A stretch of DNA of 64,000 nt from Cucumis sativus (Eukaryota > Streptophyta > Magnoliopsida > Cucurbitales > Cucurbitaceae): NCBI RefSeq assembly GCF_000004075.3, contig NC_026656.2, forward strand, positions 20,718,607 to 20,782,606, read 5' to 3'. Positions 23,991-37,399 of the stretch are shown here, piece by piece. The first letter of the stretch is position 1. Every line of letters begins with the position of its first letter. The translations under genes and the position numbers were made by a program. The notes beneath the pieces were generated by a model. It ran no database searches and was not told the DNA's origin. It worked only from the letters and a program-made list of their open reading frames with translations.

Positions 23991-25895
23991 TGGTTGATGT
24001 TGATGTGGAAGGTGAAGAAGAGTGGGTTTACAGATTCCAACTCAAAGCGAACACAGCGCCTCGGTCCCCTAACTTCCAATGTTCCTTTTCCACGTCATTT
24101 TTTTTTGTCCCTTTTTGCCACGTGTCTATCATGCTCCCTTCACCGGAATATATTCTAACAGTACAGTAGGAGGGAATTTAAGAAGAATAGATCCATTTTC
24201 AACGGGTTTTTAGAAAAGTTGAGTTTTAACGCAAATTAGCTGAAATGTCTAAAATATCCTTACGTACAAATTTTCTTTATTCTTCTTTTTCCTAAATAAT
24301 ATTATAAAAAAAACATTTTATGGAAGGCTTTTTTTCTTTTTTTTTTTTTCCTACCTTGTTTACCTTCAAACTCAACTTTTTAAAATACAATTTTAAAAGT
24401 CTTAAAATATAACTTCTAAATTTTTCGAAAATACTTTTATAGTTAATTTTGGATGAAGATCGTCAATATTTTATTTCGTAAATACTAATATTGAAAAGTT
24501 TCGTAAATATTTTAAACGTTTTTTAAATTCAAAATATAAAATCTCACAGTATTTTAAAATAAATATTTCTTTAAAGTGTACTTTAACAATAATTAGTGTA
24601 TAAAACAATGAATTTGACTATCGACTCATATTAAATTTATCTGAAATTTTATGTTTTTTCAAAATGAAATTATTTTTGTTTTAGTTGACGATAAAATTTA
24701 CTACAAGTTTAATAAATAAAGTTTTTATTTTGTAAAGGTATTGTAATAAATGCTGGATAGGGATTTGAACCTGAGACCTCGCGTTAGCTGTTTTTTCATT
24801 TTTAAGATGAAAATTATTTATGAAACTTTCAAAAATATCAAAAATTGAATTGTTTTCATTTACAAATAATATATTTTTTACATTTCTAAACTTTTGAAAA
24901 TTCATATGCATTTGTTTACGTAAACTTACAATATTTTTTTTTATAATTTAACATATTTTATTATCAACATGCTATTTTAGTGTCGAGCTTTTAAGATTGT
25001 TAGATGGGAACGTGTTTTGTAGTAAAAATGTCAATAATAATAAGTTTAAAACAAATGCTGAATTAATGTGAATGAAAGATTTGTTTAAAATATTTACAAA
25101 TATAATGAAAGTTTAGAATATAAATTTAATACTTATCGAAGATTGACATTGAATAATTTAGAATATACAAGTTAAAATTAAACGAACTTCGTAATTTAGT
25201 TGGTGATAGACTGTTTTGGTAAGTTTGATTGTTTTGTGTGATGCACGTTAGAGTAAAAGTTTTGTATTTATAGTTAAGTACAACAATGTTAACGTTTAGT
25301 TGTTCAGTAGTAAGAGTATCTCTACTTGGGCACATTGTTCCCTAAATGCATGTGGTGATGCTCCATATTTTAGAAAATATTGTATTGAATTTTATCATTT
25401 TTACTACATGTATTGTAACTTAATGTTGTTCGAGTTGTCCTAACACTCTATTGCATTGTGTGTAAAATGACATTTGTTTCATTAGTTGTATTGACGAATT
25501 TTAACCAATGCGATTAACGTTTTTTGTATGTATGTGTTAGTTCGTCTATGGACTTAATTGGAAAAAATATAAAAAAAACAGAATTCTGAAGAATAAATTT
25601 GCATTTTCAAAATGAATAAATTCATTTTGAGCTAATTAAAAAAAAAAGAATTTATTTATAAAATACATTTATTTTCATTCCAATCAACAATTAATGGGAA
25701 GAATAAATTTGCATAATTTTCAATTGGCGAAAATCAAAAGCGGGAATCTGAAAGATAAGGCTGCAATGAACTTTGCTCACTTGGCGTAAAGACAACCCCG
25801 CAATCCATCTCGTCGTGGGTCCGACCTCCGATTCTCCCTACGCAAATTTCAGCGGCGAGCCAAATGCCATGCCAGCGTTCATCTTCTGATCCTGT
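23991..25895. other. Divergent intergenic region between GT14 and FBN6 genes
   Basis: The two genes point away from each other, so both promoters lie here. From 24.2 to 25.6 kb the sequence is AT-rich without a gene. Near 24765 a tRNA-B-box-like phrase (GGATTTGAACCTGAGACCTC) stands alone. Short open frames around 23.5-24.2 kb are low-complexity and fall in the GT14 leader. Confidence 0.55.
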
Positions 25896-28888
25896 ATGAC
25901 TTCCATGGCTGCGTCGGCAACCTCCGTTGCACTTTTGCCTTCAAAACTGGTTTTCAGGGGACGATTCGAGCAGTCGAGATCGAAGTTTCTTACTCCAACC
26001 TCAACATCGTCATTTCCATGTCATTCCATTTCAATTTCATCTCCGTTCCATCGACGCAAGCCATTCGGAATCCAGGCATCGGTTTCGATCTCGGATCCTC
26101 AAGTCCGAACTGGTCCTGATGATCTCGTTGCGTCCATCCTCTCGAAGGTAATGTTTCAAGATTTGCTTAGTTTATCTGATCTTGCAACTGGTTATAGGGT
26201 ACTTTATAGTGGCTTCGGAATTGAATTTGGGAGAATTTTAGTAGAAAATGTGTAGCAAATAGAGGCCAGAAAGTTGCGGCAACGAGTGATACTGGACTTG
26301 GAAATTTCCAGAAATTCTTTCTGGATGATGATCATTCGGTTGGTAGAGGCAGTTTACGTGATTTCCACACAAGCTTCTTAAGATTTCAGTATGATGTTGG
26401 TCAACAGTGCATAAGTTGATGTTACACTTTGAAACAGGTGACTGGAAGCGACAGAGGAGTATTATTAAGTGAAGAACAGCACAAAGAGGTTGCTGAAGTA
26501 GCTGAAGAATTGCAAAAGTATTGTGTAAACGAGCCTGTTAAATGTCCTCTCATATTTGGAGGTAAAACTTAAACAGTTTTGCTGTTTTTTGTTTGATATA
26601 TTTGAATATTTCATCTACTCATCTTCCTTATGGAGCCTATATTCGAGTTTTGTATCCGCATAAAGAAAGTTCAAGGAATGATTTCATATCACCTTATTTG
26701 AAATACCAGAAATGATTTGAATTCTTTATCTAGATGTTTGCTGAAAAGGAAATGGGGGAAAAACCGATACAGTCCTTCACTCCTGATTTATGAGAAGGTT
26801 AAACTAGCTGTTTACTTGAAAATCTACGAAATCATAAGAAATCAACCACTTTTGTCTGAATTTCTTACGAAGAAAAATTATGCTTTAAATTTAGCATGTT
26901 TTAAAACCATATTGGTTAACTTACATGCTTAGTCTCTAAACTTTGAGATTTTCATACACCTAGTTTCAAACTTTCTCCATTACAATTCAATGTAGCTTTC
27001 ATAATTTTCTAAATCGATGAATCTACAAGACACAAGTCAGAAAGCTTAGAGCTTCGTTTGATATCATATTCAATTTTGTATTTAATAGATCAATTCATTC
27101 TTAAAAATTGTAAATTTGTCGTAGATGCTCAAGAAACAAATAGACGAAAACCTAAAGTTGATAATTGAACCAATTATATTATTTGAATGGATAACAAATA
27201 TTTGAATTGATTTGCAAGTCCATCCGAATCTAAAATCATTTAGACCCCAAAAAGATAATATTTCATCCAAGTTGTTTCTCATTTTCCAGCAATAGTTTGG
27301 CTAACATGATTAAATGCTTGGTATCTCAGCTTGGGATGTTGTGTATTGCTCTGTACCAACATCGCCTGGGGGTGGATACAGAAGTGCAGTGGGTCGCATT
27401 TTTTTCAAGACAAAGGAAATGATTCAGGCTGTGGAAGCTCCTGATACTATAAAAAACAAGGTGTCATTTTCTGCTCTTGGTTTCTTGGATGGACAAGTCT
27501 CTTTGACAGGTAAAACTTCAAATTCCCTTTGTGAAAAAAAGAACTTGAGCCCTCCATTGGTAAATATATCAGAAAATCAAATCAATGGCTGGAACATAGC
27601 TGACATAGCCTCTGGATTTTTGGTTGACTTGCTGTGATATATGTTCTAGTTCAAACCACTAGTTTTTATTAGAGTATTCGATAGGACTTTTGAGAGTAAT
27701 ACTTTTAAGGAAATATCTTTAATGAACTTATTTTGAAGGAACTAAATGTAAAATAGCTTCACTTAAATTATTACTCTAAACACTGATAGAGCATCAATGA
27801 CTCGATGTTTCCAAATAAAAGAAGTTATTACTCTAAAAAAGAGACTGTTTCAACCTAGCAAAAACGAATTCTGTGGTTGATAAATGATAATCATTTAGTT
27901 TTCTTAATTAAAAATATGTAATCTACTTTTGAGTAAGTATTGAAACAACTTGCAAAATTTGGAATACGTTATTACTCACTTCAGCAATTTAATTACCATT
28001 TTTTTTTCATCATGACTCTGAAGGATCATGAACTTATTGACCAAGTTTTAGGAATTTAAGACGCCAACCCTTACTCTTATAATTGATTTAGATGGTTATG
28101 TTTCATCCAGTGTCTTCAATTTACCTGTCGATGGAGGAGATTCTCATGAATTCTCCCTTCTCTGATGAAGGAAGAATTTCGTGGCAGATTTGTTTTTCTG
28201 CTGTTTTATAGGATGGTTGACTTGCAAATTTTGGAGTATGTTTTAAGGTTTCTAGGGATAAGGTTAGGGGCGTTTGGCCATTGAGTGAAGGCGCAATAAC
28301 TACGGAATTAGTTAGTAAATTTGTGTTTGAAGGGTAGGGGTGTAAGATTGAGTTCTTAAGTAATTGGGAAAAGTAGATGAATAAGGAAATATGAAGTCAT
28401 TGGATCAATATGAAAAGTAGGGATTAAGAAAAATATGTAATTATTCAATAAATTTGGAAGGTAGAAAAAGATAGAAAGATGAAGTTATTCGATAGATGTG
28501 TAAACTACAATAATTTTTACCATCAAAGTTGAGTTATTTACGCCAAAATTTAAGTCGTTGGTGAGCTAAAAACTGCCTCTTGATTAGGATTTTTGATTTG
28601 TATGCACTTATGTAATAAAATGTGAACTTTTTCTCTTTCATTTTCTCAATAAAAGCATGTTCTCTACTCATAAATATTATGTGTTATGACTTTATAGGTA
28701 AATTGACGGCACTGGATGATAAGTGGATTCGTGTTGTGTTCGAGTCGCCAGAACTTAAAGTTGGAGGATTAGAGTTTCAATATGGTGGCGAAAGCGAGGT
28801 ACAACTCCAGATTACATACATAGATGACAAGGTTCGTTTAGGAAAGGGTTCTAGAGGTTCATTATTTGTCTTCCAAAGACGAGTTTGA
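25896..28888 (+). CDS. FBN6: Plastid-lipid-associated protein / fibrillin (FBN6, PAP8 type)
   Basis: Four coding exons: 25896-26147, 26438-26561, 27330-27509 and 28698-28888. GT-AG introns, frame kept, 248 aa, in line with this clade. Residues 1 to about 60 are a Ser/Arg-rich chloroplast transit peptide with few acidic residues. The PAP/fibrillin domain follows: KCPLIFGAWDVVYCSVPTSP spans the exon 2-3 join, then GGGYRSAVGR and FFKTKEMIQA, and the C-terminal signature GSRGSLFVFQRR. The conserved fibrillin region ending in LFVF is intact. Fibrillins are lipocalin-like proteins of plastoglobules and thylakoids; FBN6 is linked to photoprotection and sulfate or redox status in Arabidopsis. A second ATG four codons downstream could also start the transit peptide. 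Intron 2 carries MITE-like text (TTAGTCTCTAAACTTTGAG at about 26930). Confidence 0.94.
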
Positions 28889-30380
28889 GGTTACTAAATT
28901 AAACGCAGTCAATGCTCATCATCATCTAATATCTCTATGGTAATTTTACTCTTTGTGTAGAAAGTTAATATGATCGATATAGATGAGCGTTATATTATCA
29001 CAAATATTCCTTTACTTCCTTTTAGGAAGAATGATTGAAAATATCTCAATTTTGTATTTCATTTCAATACTATGACTAATCTTTTTAGAAATTTTAAAAG
29101 TGTTCGTAACATAAAATATTTGTTTAGTACAATAATTATAGAATGCATGATTAAGCTTTTAACTTTTAGGAATTGTAGATCATGTTAATACCTGTAAGCC
29201 AAACTTACCTTGACATAACATAAATTAATTGTTTTAATCTATTAAGGTGTTTATATTATTTCTTTCTAATCTCCAATGGTTATATGACTTTTAATAAAAT
29301 TGAAAGTGTAAGATAAAAATGGAAACAAATAAACTATTGAGAAATAGATATTCACAACTACCATTATATAATTTTCATAACTTTACTAACTTGGTGTTGC
29401 AATTTATATATATATATTATTGAGAAATATATTGCAATTGTTTTTTATATTGCTATTTTCGTTTACAACCCTATGTAAGAAAAATAAAAAATGTCTAATA
29501 TTTAAAATTTACCACGAAAAGATTTACATCACCAAATATTAGTTTTTCAACCATTCAAATATACTACATTCTTGCATTCTACCATAGAAGAAGATAATCA
29601 TATTATTGAAATTTTGAGTGGCATAAAAGTCGAGGGCGTGAAACTTTTACCTTTGAAGCATGAAAACAATAGATAACGGGGTTAAATTTAAAATGACAAA
29701 AACAATATTACAAATCGAGAACAAAAAAAAATATCAATCTTAATATAAGTTTTGAATTACGTTACATTACAAACTCATTCTATTACATATCACTAAACAA
29801 CTCTCTAATGTGTGAGGAATGAATAAAATAATAAAATTACAAATAAATAAGATCGGATAAGAGTAGTGTTAATCAGAAAAACAAAATTTAAGTCCACGGT
29901 AACAATGAACCTCAATATGATTAGATAATTACAAATATAACAATAAAGATAAAAAATTAGCATATATAATAATATATATATATATATTTATACATACAAC
30001 AAGGTCGATGAGTGCTTATATGGTTAACCAACAATATAAGGAGCTATCACCTAATTAAGTATTCTCCTATCATTGACGGTATGAGATATCATACACACAT
30101 ATTTACATAAGTGAATCACTCTCGTTTAATTGCAATTTTTTTTTTTTTTTATAATGTTATCTAAACTTAGTTATAAAATAATTAACTATATGACTACATT
30201 TACAGTTTTACTATATAGTTCATTATTATTTTACAATTTTACTATATAGTTGATTATTATTATTCTTAAAATTGCTTGTAATTTATTTACCCTATTTTAA
30301 AAAAAGATTTCGGGTCCAGCCCAATACACAAATGTGAAAATTCTAAAAGAAATGTAGAACGAACAGTAAACGAATCGAAG
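28889..30380. other. AT-rich intergenic region
   Basis: Contains the FBN6 3' flank, then about 1.2 kb of AT-rich DNA with TA microsatellites (29409-29420 and 29967-29988) and a T run at 30137. No gene is visible. The leader of the PPR gene probably begins around 30370, where composition becomes GC-richer. Confidence 0.6.
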
Positions 30381-30564
30381 AAGGGAGGAGGGGACTGCAG
30401 TCTGGGAGCGACGGCGGAGCACAGCCAGCTGTAAGAACATCGCCGCAGCTGTCGATTCGCCGGTGTGGTTGAAGCTTTGGCCGAGTACTGCCTAATTTCT
30501 TCTTTGGTATCGGATCACGAAGTGAAATTCAGGGCAGAATATTTGGCGGCAATTTCGATCGACG

Positions 30565-33486
30565 ATGGTCGCGGCGGTGAGTTATCCTCTATCTTTCCTT
30601 TATCATACATTTCTCTGTTCAGGAATTTTCATATATGGCGTTCACATTTTCATTTTGGTGGTTCAGTTAGCAATTGAATCGGCACCGTCCCAAATTCTTG
30701 TGCTTGGATTTCTGCACGGAGCCCTTAACTCCCTCAAGCGTGATATATCTCGGATGTTCGCGGTCTTTTACGGCCGACCTGACATTGATGAAGCGGCGAG
30801 GTAAAATGACTACACATTTCGAGCCTTTGGTTTGCTTCGGCTGAAAGGAGTGCGAAACTTCACCAAATTTACAGTAATTAATCGACCTTTTATTTGTTAA
30901 ACATTAAGAAGTGGAAAACATCTTATTTTGGTTTATTTCGTTTGCATTCTTGCTTTAGATTTGCGTTACCTGGTTTTGAGTTTTAAGGAACTTCTTTATG
31001 CGTTCTGATTCTAAACATTACATGCGTAGGTCTAATGAGGATGAGGATTCATTACATCCTGCTCTTAAAAGTTTAATGACAACTGTCGGTGACCATTGCG
31101 ATTTGAGATCTTCGGATTGCTTTTCAGAAAAGCGTAATTTTAATGGCGAAGGTGATCCGGGGGCTGTTTTCAACGTGTTGGATGCTTTACTCAAGGGTAG
31201 TCTAGACCGTTTGAAGACCATGAGGTGATTTTTGCTTTTCTTTGATTAGATTTACTTTTCAATCTGGTCCTGTAGCTCGAAATATCGGTACTCGAACATC
31301 TTTGACTTAGACGTTGATAGATATCCCGCTTATGATCTTTCTTATTTAATGTCCCATTGGAAATTTCCTTGATTTAATGATGAATATCACATAGGTAAAT
31401 ATTGTTCATTGCATGGACTCATTATGTGTATGTATGTGTTTGTTTGTTGTTGTTGTGATAAGACCGTCTACTTGGAAAATAATGGTGCTTATTCGAGTGT
31501 AGAACTACCTTAGTTTGCGTAAGTTAGTTGTTGGTGAACTTTGATATCAAGCAATTATTCATTTACGAATGACCATCAATTGAAGGTTTGGCGGAAGCGA
31601 AGGGGCGCAACAAATAAGAGTTTAATAAGGTTTTAGGAAATTTTGGGAACTAATGGAAAACTTGGAGTTCTGAAACTGCTGATCTTTTTACTAAAAAATC
31701 TGGTTTTTCTCCAGTTTTCTTAATTAAGACATTGATGAGTCGTTTCCAATCCATCGTGATATTTACTCAAATAACTGGATAAGTTTATGTGTTTTCTTTC
31801 CAATATAGCTGCTCACTGCTTATTTCTTTAGAGTTTTACATTCATTGAGTGCCGTGACATATGATTGTTGATGTACTGTTATTCCTAGTTGTGATTTGGA
31901 TAAGAAAATAAAAAAATTGGATGACTGATGGAATCTCTTAATAATTTTTTTTTTATTATTATTTAATCACCCATTGTTTGCTATCAAATAAATGATTTTA
32001 CATGCCTTAATGATTACGAAGTACGATATTGTGAACATCTATTAAATGTCTAAAATGATGCAGGGAAAGCATATGTTTGGCGAAGTCAGGTCTTCAAAAG
32101 TGTGTTTTGGAGGCTACTCAACAACCTGACTACACAGTCATGGTTAGGGATTTGTGTTTAAAAGGAAAGTTTGGAGCAGCTCTTTTGCTTCGGAGAAAGT
32201 TAATAAAAGAAGGTTTTGCTGTTGATTTAGTCACACATAATTATCTTCTTAATGGACTGTGTATAAACTGTGATATGGAGATGGCAGATTCTCTATTTAG
32301 GGAAATGCTAGAAATGGGTCCTTCTCCCAATTGTGCCACATACAACATCATTATTAAAGGTTTCTGCCTTCGTATGAATATGGATAAAGCTCTTGACCTA
32401 TTTTATACCATGGTTAATAGTGGTATTAGGCCAAGTAGAATTACCTATAACATACTCTTACATGCATTGTGCAAGAGAGGCATCTTGGTGGATGCTAGGA
32501 AGCTTCTTGAAGTTATCCTAGGTGATGATATTAAAACAACAGATGATGCAATCACATCAACTATACTGATGGATAGTTGTTTTAAAAGTGGAGATACAAT
32601 CCAGGCCGTTGCTTTATGGGACAAGATGGTTGAAAAGAAGACTGAGATTGATGTTGTTGCATACAATGTTCTTATTCACGGGCTTTGCTTGAATCAAGAC
32701 AAGAAAATTGCGCTTGGCTATGTTGCTGATATGCTTAAGAGAGGTTTTCTTCCCGACATCTTTACATACAACACTCTAATCAGTGCTTTTTGTAAAGAGG
32801 GCCAATTTGGTGATGCTTACTATATCCATGATGTCATGTCAAGAATGGGTGTTTCTCCAGATCAAATTTTATACAAAATGATTATTCAAGCTCTATGCAT
32901 GAATGGAGATGCTATCAAAGCCGATGAGTTTCTTCACTCAATGTTAGAAAAATCAATGGTGCCTGAGCCTCATATTTGGAACCTGATAATTGATTGTTAT
33001 GGAAGGTATGGATATCTGAGCAATGCAATCTCCAAAAGGGATCAGATGTTGGTTGCTGGCGTGCAACCAAATGTATTTACTTACAATGCATTGATTCATG
33101 CACAAGTTAGAGGGGGAAACATATTTAGTGCATATTCTTTGAAAAAGGAAATGCTTTTGTTAGGTCTTTTTCCAGACGTTGTTACTTATAATTTATTGAT
33201 AAACGGTGCTTGTAAGCATGGACAACTTCGTTTTGCCCTTCAATTATATGATGAAATGCTGAGAAAGGGATATGAAGCAGATAAGATAACATACACAGAA
33301 CTGATAAATGGTCACTGTATGTGTGGTGAAATGAAGGAGGCAGAAGATCTATTTTTTGAGTTGCATAGATCTGGGTTGCCAATGGATATTGTTCCATTTA
33401 AAGTTATTTTTGAAAAGTACCAAAAGATAGGAGAGCCTGACATGGCATTGAAATTTTATCGAAGGTGGTTGGCAAGGATGGCTTGA
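30565..33486 (+). CDS. P-class pentatricopeptide repeat (PPR) protein
   Basis: Coding exons 30565-30800, 31030-31224 and 32064-33486, joined in frame (AG|G at both junctions), give 617 aa. If a further 90-nt GT-AG intron at 30577-30666 is removed, the product is 587 aa and starts MVAALAIESAPS. The last exon holds about 12-13 tandem 35-residue PPR motifs with the usual TYNxLI openings (TYNIIIKGFC, TYNILLHALC, AYNVLIHGLC, TYNTLISAFC, TYNALIHAQV, TYNLLINGAC, TYTELINGHC). There is no E, DYW or SMR tail, so it is P class. Such proteins bind organelle RNA for stability, splicing or translation. The spliced N-terminus has no strong transit peptide, while the unspliced one is hydrophobic, so targeting is unclear. 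It most resembles the At5g24830 type. The RNA target cannot be read reliably here. Confidence 0.88.
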
Positions 33487-34052
33487 GGAGCTGTTTAACA
33501 AAACAAATTATTTGGGGTTACGACACTATTTTTGCCATTTTGGCCCACAATCATAGGAGATTGGCATACAGATCTCTTTTACTGAGCAAGTATAATCCGG
33601 CCTTCTGTTTGTGGACATTTCTGATGGGTAATGTTGCCCGCCTTGAGGTATGTCCATGCTAATGCCTTGTCCTCTATTTCTTTGTCTGTTGTCTTCTCAC
33701 TGTGCATAACGTTCTAATGATTTCAGTATTCATCACAACAGGATATCAAAGCCTTAATCGTATTGGTCTCTTTCCATAAACTTTCTACTTTAAACATGAT
33801 GAAATATTATGAACTTGGAGATTTATATAATATCATAGGGCTCTTGGCGCTTGTACCGCTGTTTTCACTGATTTTAGAATTATATTATGGTTGGAGACAC
33901 AGAAACCAATTTTGATTTATAATTGCAATTTTTTTCACTTCTGTGTGAAGCAGATGTTGCGAAAAATCCAATACCGAGCTTCTAAGAGGAACAAACCAAT
34001 TCAGAAGGTGTTTTGGGGATGAATTTTGGGCTGTATGGGCCTATTGCAGAAA

Positions 34053-34114
34053 ACATTAGTAATGGATTTATGCAGCTGTTATAACCTCAATACATTAGTA
34101 ATGGATTTATGCAG
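34053..34114. repeat. Short direct repeat, 39-bp period
   Basis: A 23-bp block starting ACATTAGTAATGGATTTATG occurs at 34053-34075 and again at 34092-34114, separated by 16 bp. No difference between copies is visible. Confidence 0.85.
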
Positions 34115-34984
34115 ATGGGATGAGACTCGAAATTGTGGCACAAGTACACACCTTCACCTGGTCCAGTTGTGTAGCCCAGCAATGAGGATGCAGTTGAGAT
34201 ATTTTGATTTGAGGAGTTTGGAGTGCAGCATCACTCGACCCATAGTTGAAAGCAGTAACTCTCATTTATATGTTGCAAAGTGGGGAAGTTGTTTGTGATG
34301 TCGTGGTTAAGTTCCTTGCCTTGTCAAATTGCCGAGCTCCTTGACTCACTTTTTTGTCAGTCAAGTTAGCAATAAACGATGATGACGAAAACCAAATAAA
34401 CTCATGGATCTCGAGGCTTGATGAAGCGAAGTAGCCAAGCCATCATATAGGGACCCGTCTAGTGGTACATTTTCCAGTACCATTGGTTTATTTTTCCAAA
34501 CAAGGAACACTGACAGCACCACAGACAAACCCGTGGTTTGAGTAACAGTGTTCATGCTAATTACTAGAGCTGATATAGTAACTTAAGTTCACGATGCAGT
34601 GGTGTCGGTAAAAGACACTGTTTATTCGACTCGCAATAATGGAGTCTACTTGTTCTTTTCCTCAGCCAAGACCTACCTTCTAATCTTATCCCCAAAGTTG
34701 GCCCCCCCAAGCTGAAGAATCGAGAAAAGAAGAGGACATTTTATATGTAAATACAAGTTTTTTTGTACTTGGATCAGAGGGGGGTGGGTAGGGAATGAGT
34801 TAGAAGGCATGAAACTCTGGAAATAATCGACTTCCAAGGACTTGTACTGAAGATGCTAATGAAGCCTCTCTTAAATCCAGTCAATAGGGGAGGAGCCTTA
34901 CATTGTGCTGGGACAAAGCTACTGAGCCAATGACTAATGTTTCCCCTGAAGTTTGGAGGACTGTATTCAGCGTCTTTGAATATG

Positions 34985-35023
<39 letters not shown>

Positions 35024-35040
35024 ATGTATATATATATATA
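34985..35040. repeat. Compound (GT)n/(TA)n microsatellite
   Basis: A GT run of about 12 units (34993-35017) is flanked by TATATG and TA runs. Confidence 0.92.
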
Positions 35041-37399
35041 ACTACCAAGGATTCCTCAGGGTAAAACTATTGAAGGATGTGCAGCCAAAATCACTTTGCC
35101 ACTTTGTCAGTGGGTGAAAAGATGTTTCATTTTAAATGAGCCATTCTCTGTATGAACTTATGACATTTTCTCTTTTTCTTCCTATTTTTAGTTCAACAAA
35201 TGCCAGTATAGGGATTTGAACGGAGTAGTGTTATTGGTAAGCGATGTTCATGTTGATTTGTTTTTGTTGTATTTTTCCTTTTGTTTTTGAACATAGACTG
35301 TTCAAGTAGAGCATGTTTTATGCCCTTAAGCCACTGTTTGGTATAAGAGATGGGAATGTGGGAGAGAATCTCTGAAGGTATTTAGTGTATAGGTTTTATT
35401 ATTATCATTAATACTATTTGGCATATTTGGTTTATGATTTATGGTTTAGACAGAGAGGTTTTAAAATTTTTATTTTATTTTTGTCAAATTAGGTTCGGTC
35501 TCGGGTTGAATATGTTTAATATGTTTTCTTCTCGAGTTTAATCCAACTTACTCAATCGCATTTGTTCATAAGTTTGTGAATTTTTAATATTTTTCTCTTT
35601 TGGAATTTACTTGATTTTTGTCTTTGTTTAAGGTTTGTTATAGAAATTATCACATTTTATTCATTATTCTTTAAATGAACAAATAATTTGATTATTAAAC
35701 ATGGATTAGGGTTGGGTTGGTAAAAAAAACTCTTCTTAACTTGAACTGTGTACACATATATTAATCAACGAACTCTTTGGCTTGGAAAAGAGAAAAGACA
35801 CTTGAAAGTAAACGAACAAAATTGTCAGAAACAAAATTGTTGAATAAAGTAAATAATTTTTATAGAAAACAATTTGAGAAGATACAATTATCGGTTTCAA
35901 TTGTCTTCGATTTCAATGTTTATTACATTCTCTCATACAATAATGTTCAAACATAGATTTTTGTCAATTGATAGTGAAATATATTCACTCTAAATTTGGT
36001 TGATTACTTTTTATGCCCCTAAAGTATTTGCTTTCATCATAATCTTTAACTTCAAATTATAAAACTATAAGAACATTATTTTACCTAAATCAATTACTGT
36101 TTTACAAGTTATTTTGACACATTTTAAAGTTTATTTTCAATCGGGAATGAAAGACGTTGAGCTCGAGGGTAAAAATAAAATCCATAGGTATTTTGTATAA
36201 CTCGACATTTGTCTTGATATAATGGATTCATTTGTGCAACACGCTTGACTATAACAAATGTGAGAATAAAACAATAAGTTTCTTTCGATTTTTCTTCATA
36301 AAAAAAAAAGGTTTGAAGCTTTGATGTTAAAAACCGGTGTCTCAATTAAATTAAGTCTGTATTTTGAGAGTTAAAGAGAAGATATGTTAACACAAACATA
36401 CATTATTCAGTTCAAATTTATTAATAATATATATCACTCTTATATTCTCATATAACTTTTTTCACAATTTTTATACAAGCAAAAGGATGATCGTGAATAT
36501 TATTCTCACCAATCGAAGAAGTGGGCTTAATTTAGAAGTAAATACAAATTTGAATTTCTACCATTTAAGAGTACAACGAACACAAGGGACTTCGTTGTTT
36601 TCTCTATTTCAAGAAAAACCAACGACAAAAATTTAAAAAAACGACAAATTATTCAAGGGATGACAAACTCGTTAATGTATTTATTAACTTGCCAATTTTG
36701 TTTAGTGCGATCACGTAGAACATGACGTGAAAACAATATATTCAAAATCTAACATTAAAACGTTTTTCCGTATTTCAATATCTCAAATGTCCTTATAAAC
36801 CGTTATTGATAAATTGTACAATTTATTTAGATACACGGATCTTAAACAAAACATACACCAAATCAATATTACAAAATGATACTTATTTAATTTCCTATAA
36901 CAAAGAACATCATTCACCTCTTTTTTTTTTAAATCAACAAATTAGAACTTAACACTAAAGTGACAAATAAATATAAGTCTGAGCATATACCTAATTCATG
37001 CATTCGTGTGAAACTTTAAAAAACGTTATATTCAAAATATAATAAAATGAACAAAAATATTTATAAAACATAACAAGTCTATTTACGATAGATTGCGATA
37101 TACTGCATTTATATTATGATAGATACAAGTGATAGTCTAGTATGATTTAATATAATTTTTCACGAATAAATGTCATATTTTGTTATAGTCCAATGTATGT
37201 TAACAAATTGTGAGATTTAAAATAAATTATCTTTAAAAATCTAAAATAAATATAAAAAGTGAAACAATAAAAACATATTTATGACGTCATAATTTGATTG
37301 GATAGACTTCAATATTAAAAAATAAAAAAAGAAGAGCAAAATATTAAGGTGCAACGAGCATAATCCGACCCGACCCGCCCGAACCCGAATATGTTTGGC

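Noticed and set aside
24735-24800. tRNA-like B-box phrase GGATTTGAACCTGAGACCTC
   Set aside because: No cloverleaf or A-box can be built around it; likely a decayed SINE or LTR fragment at most.
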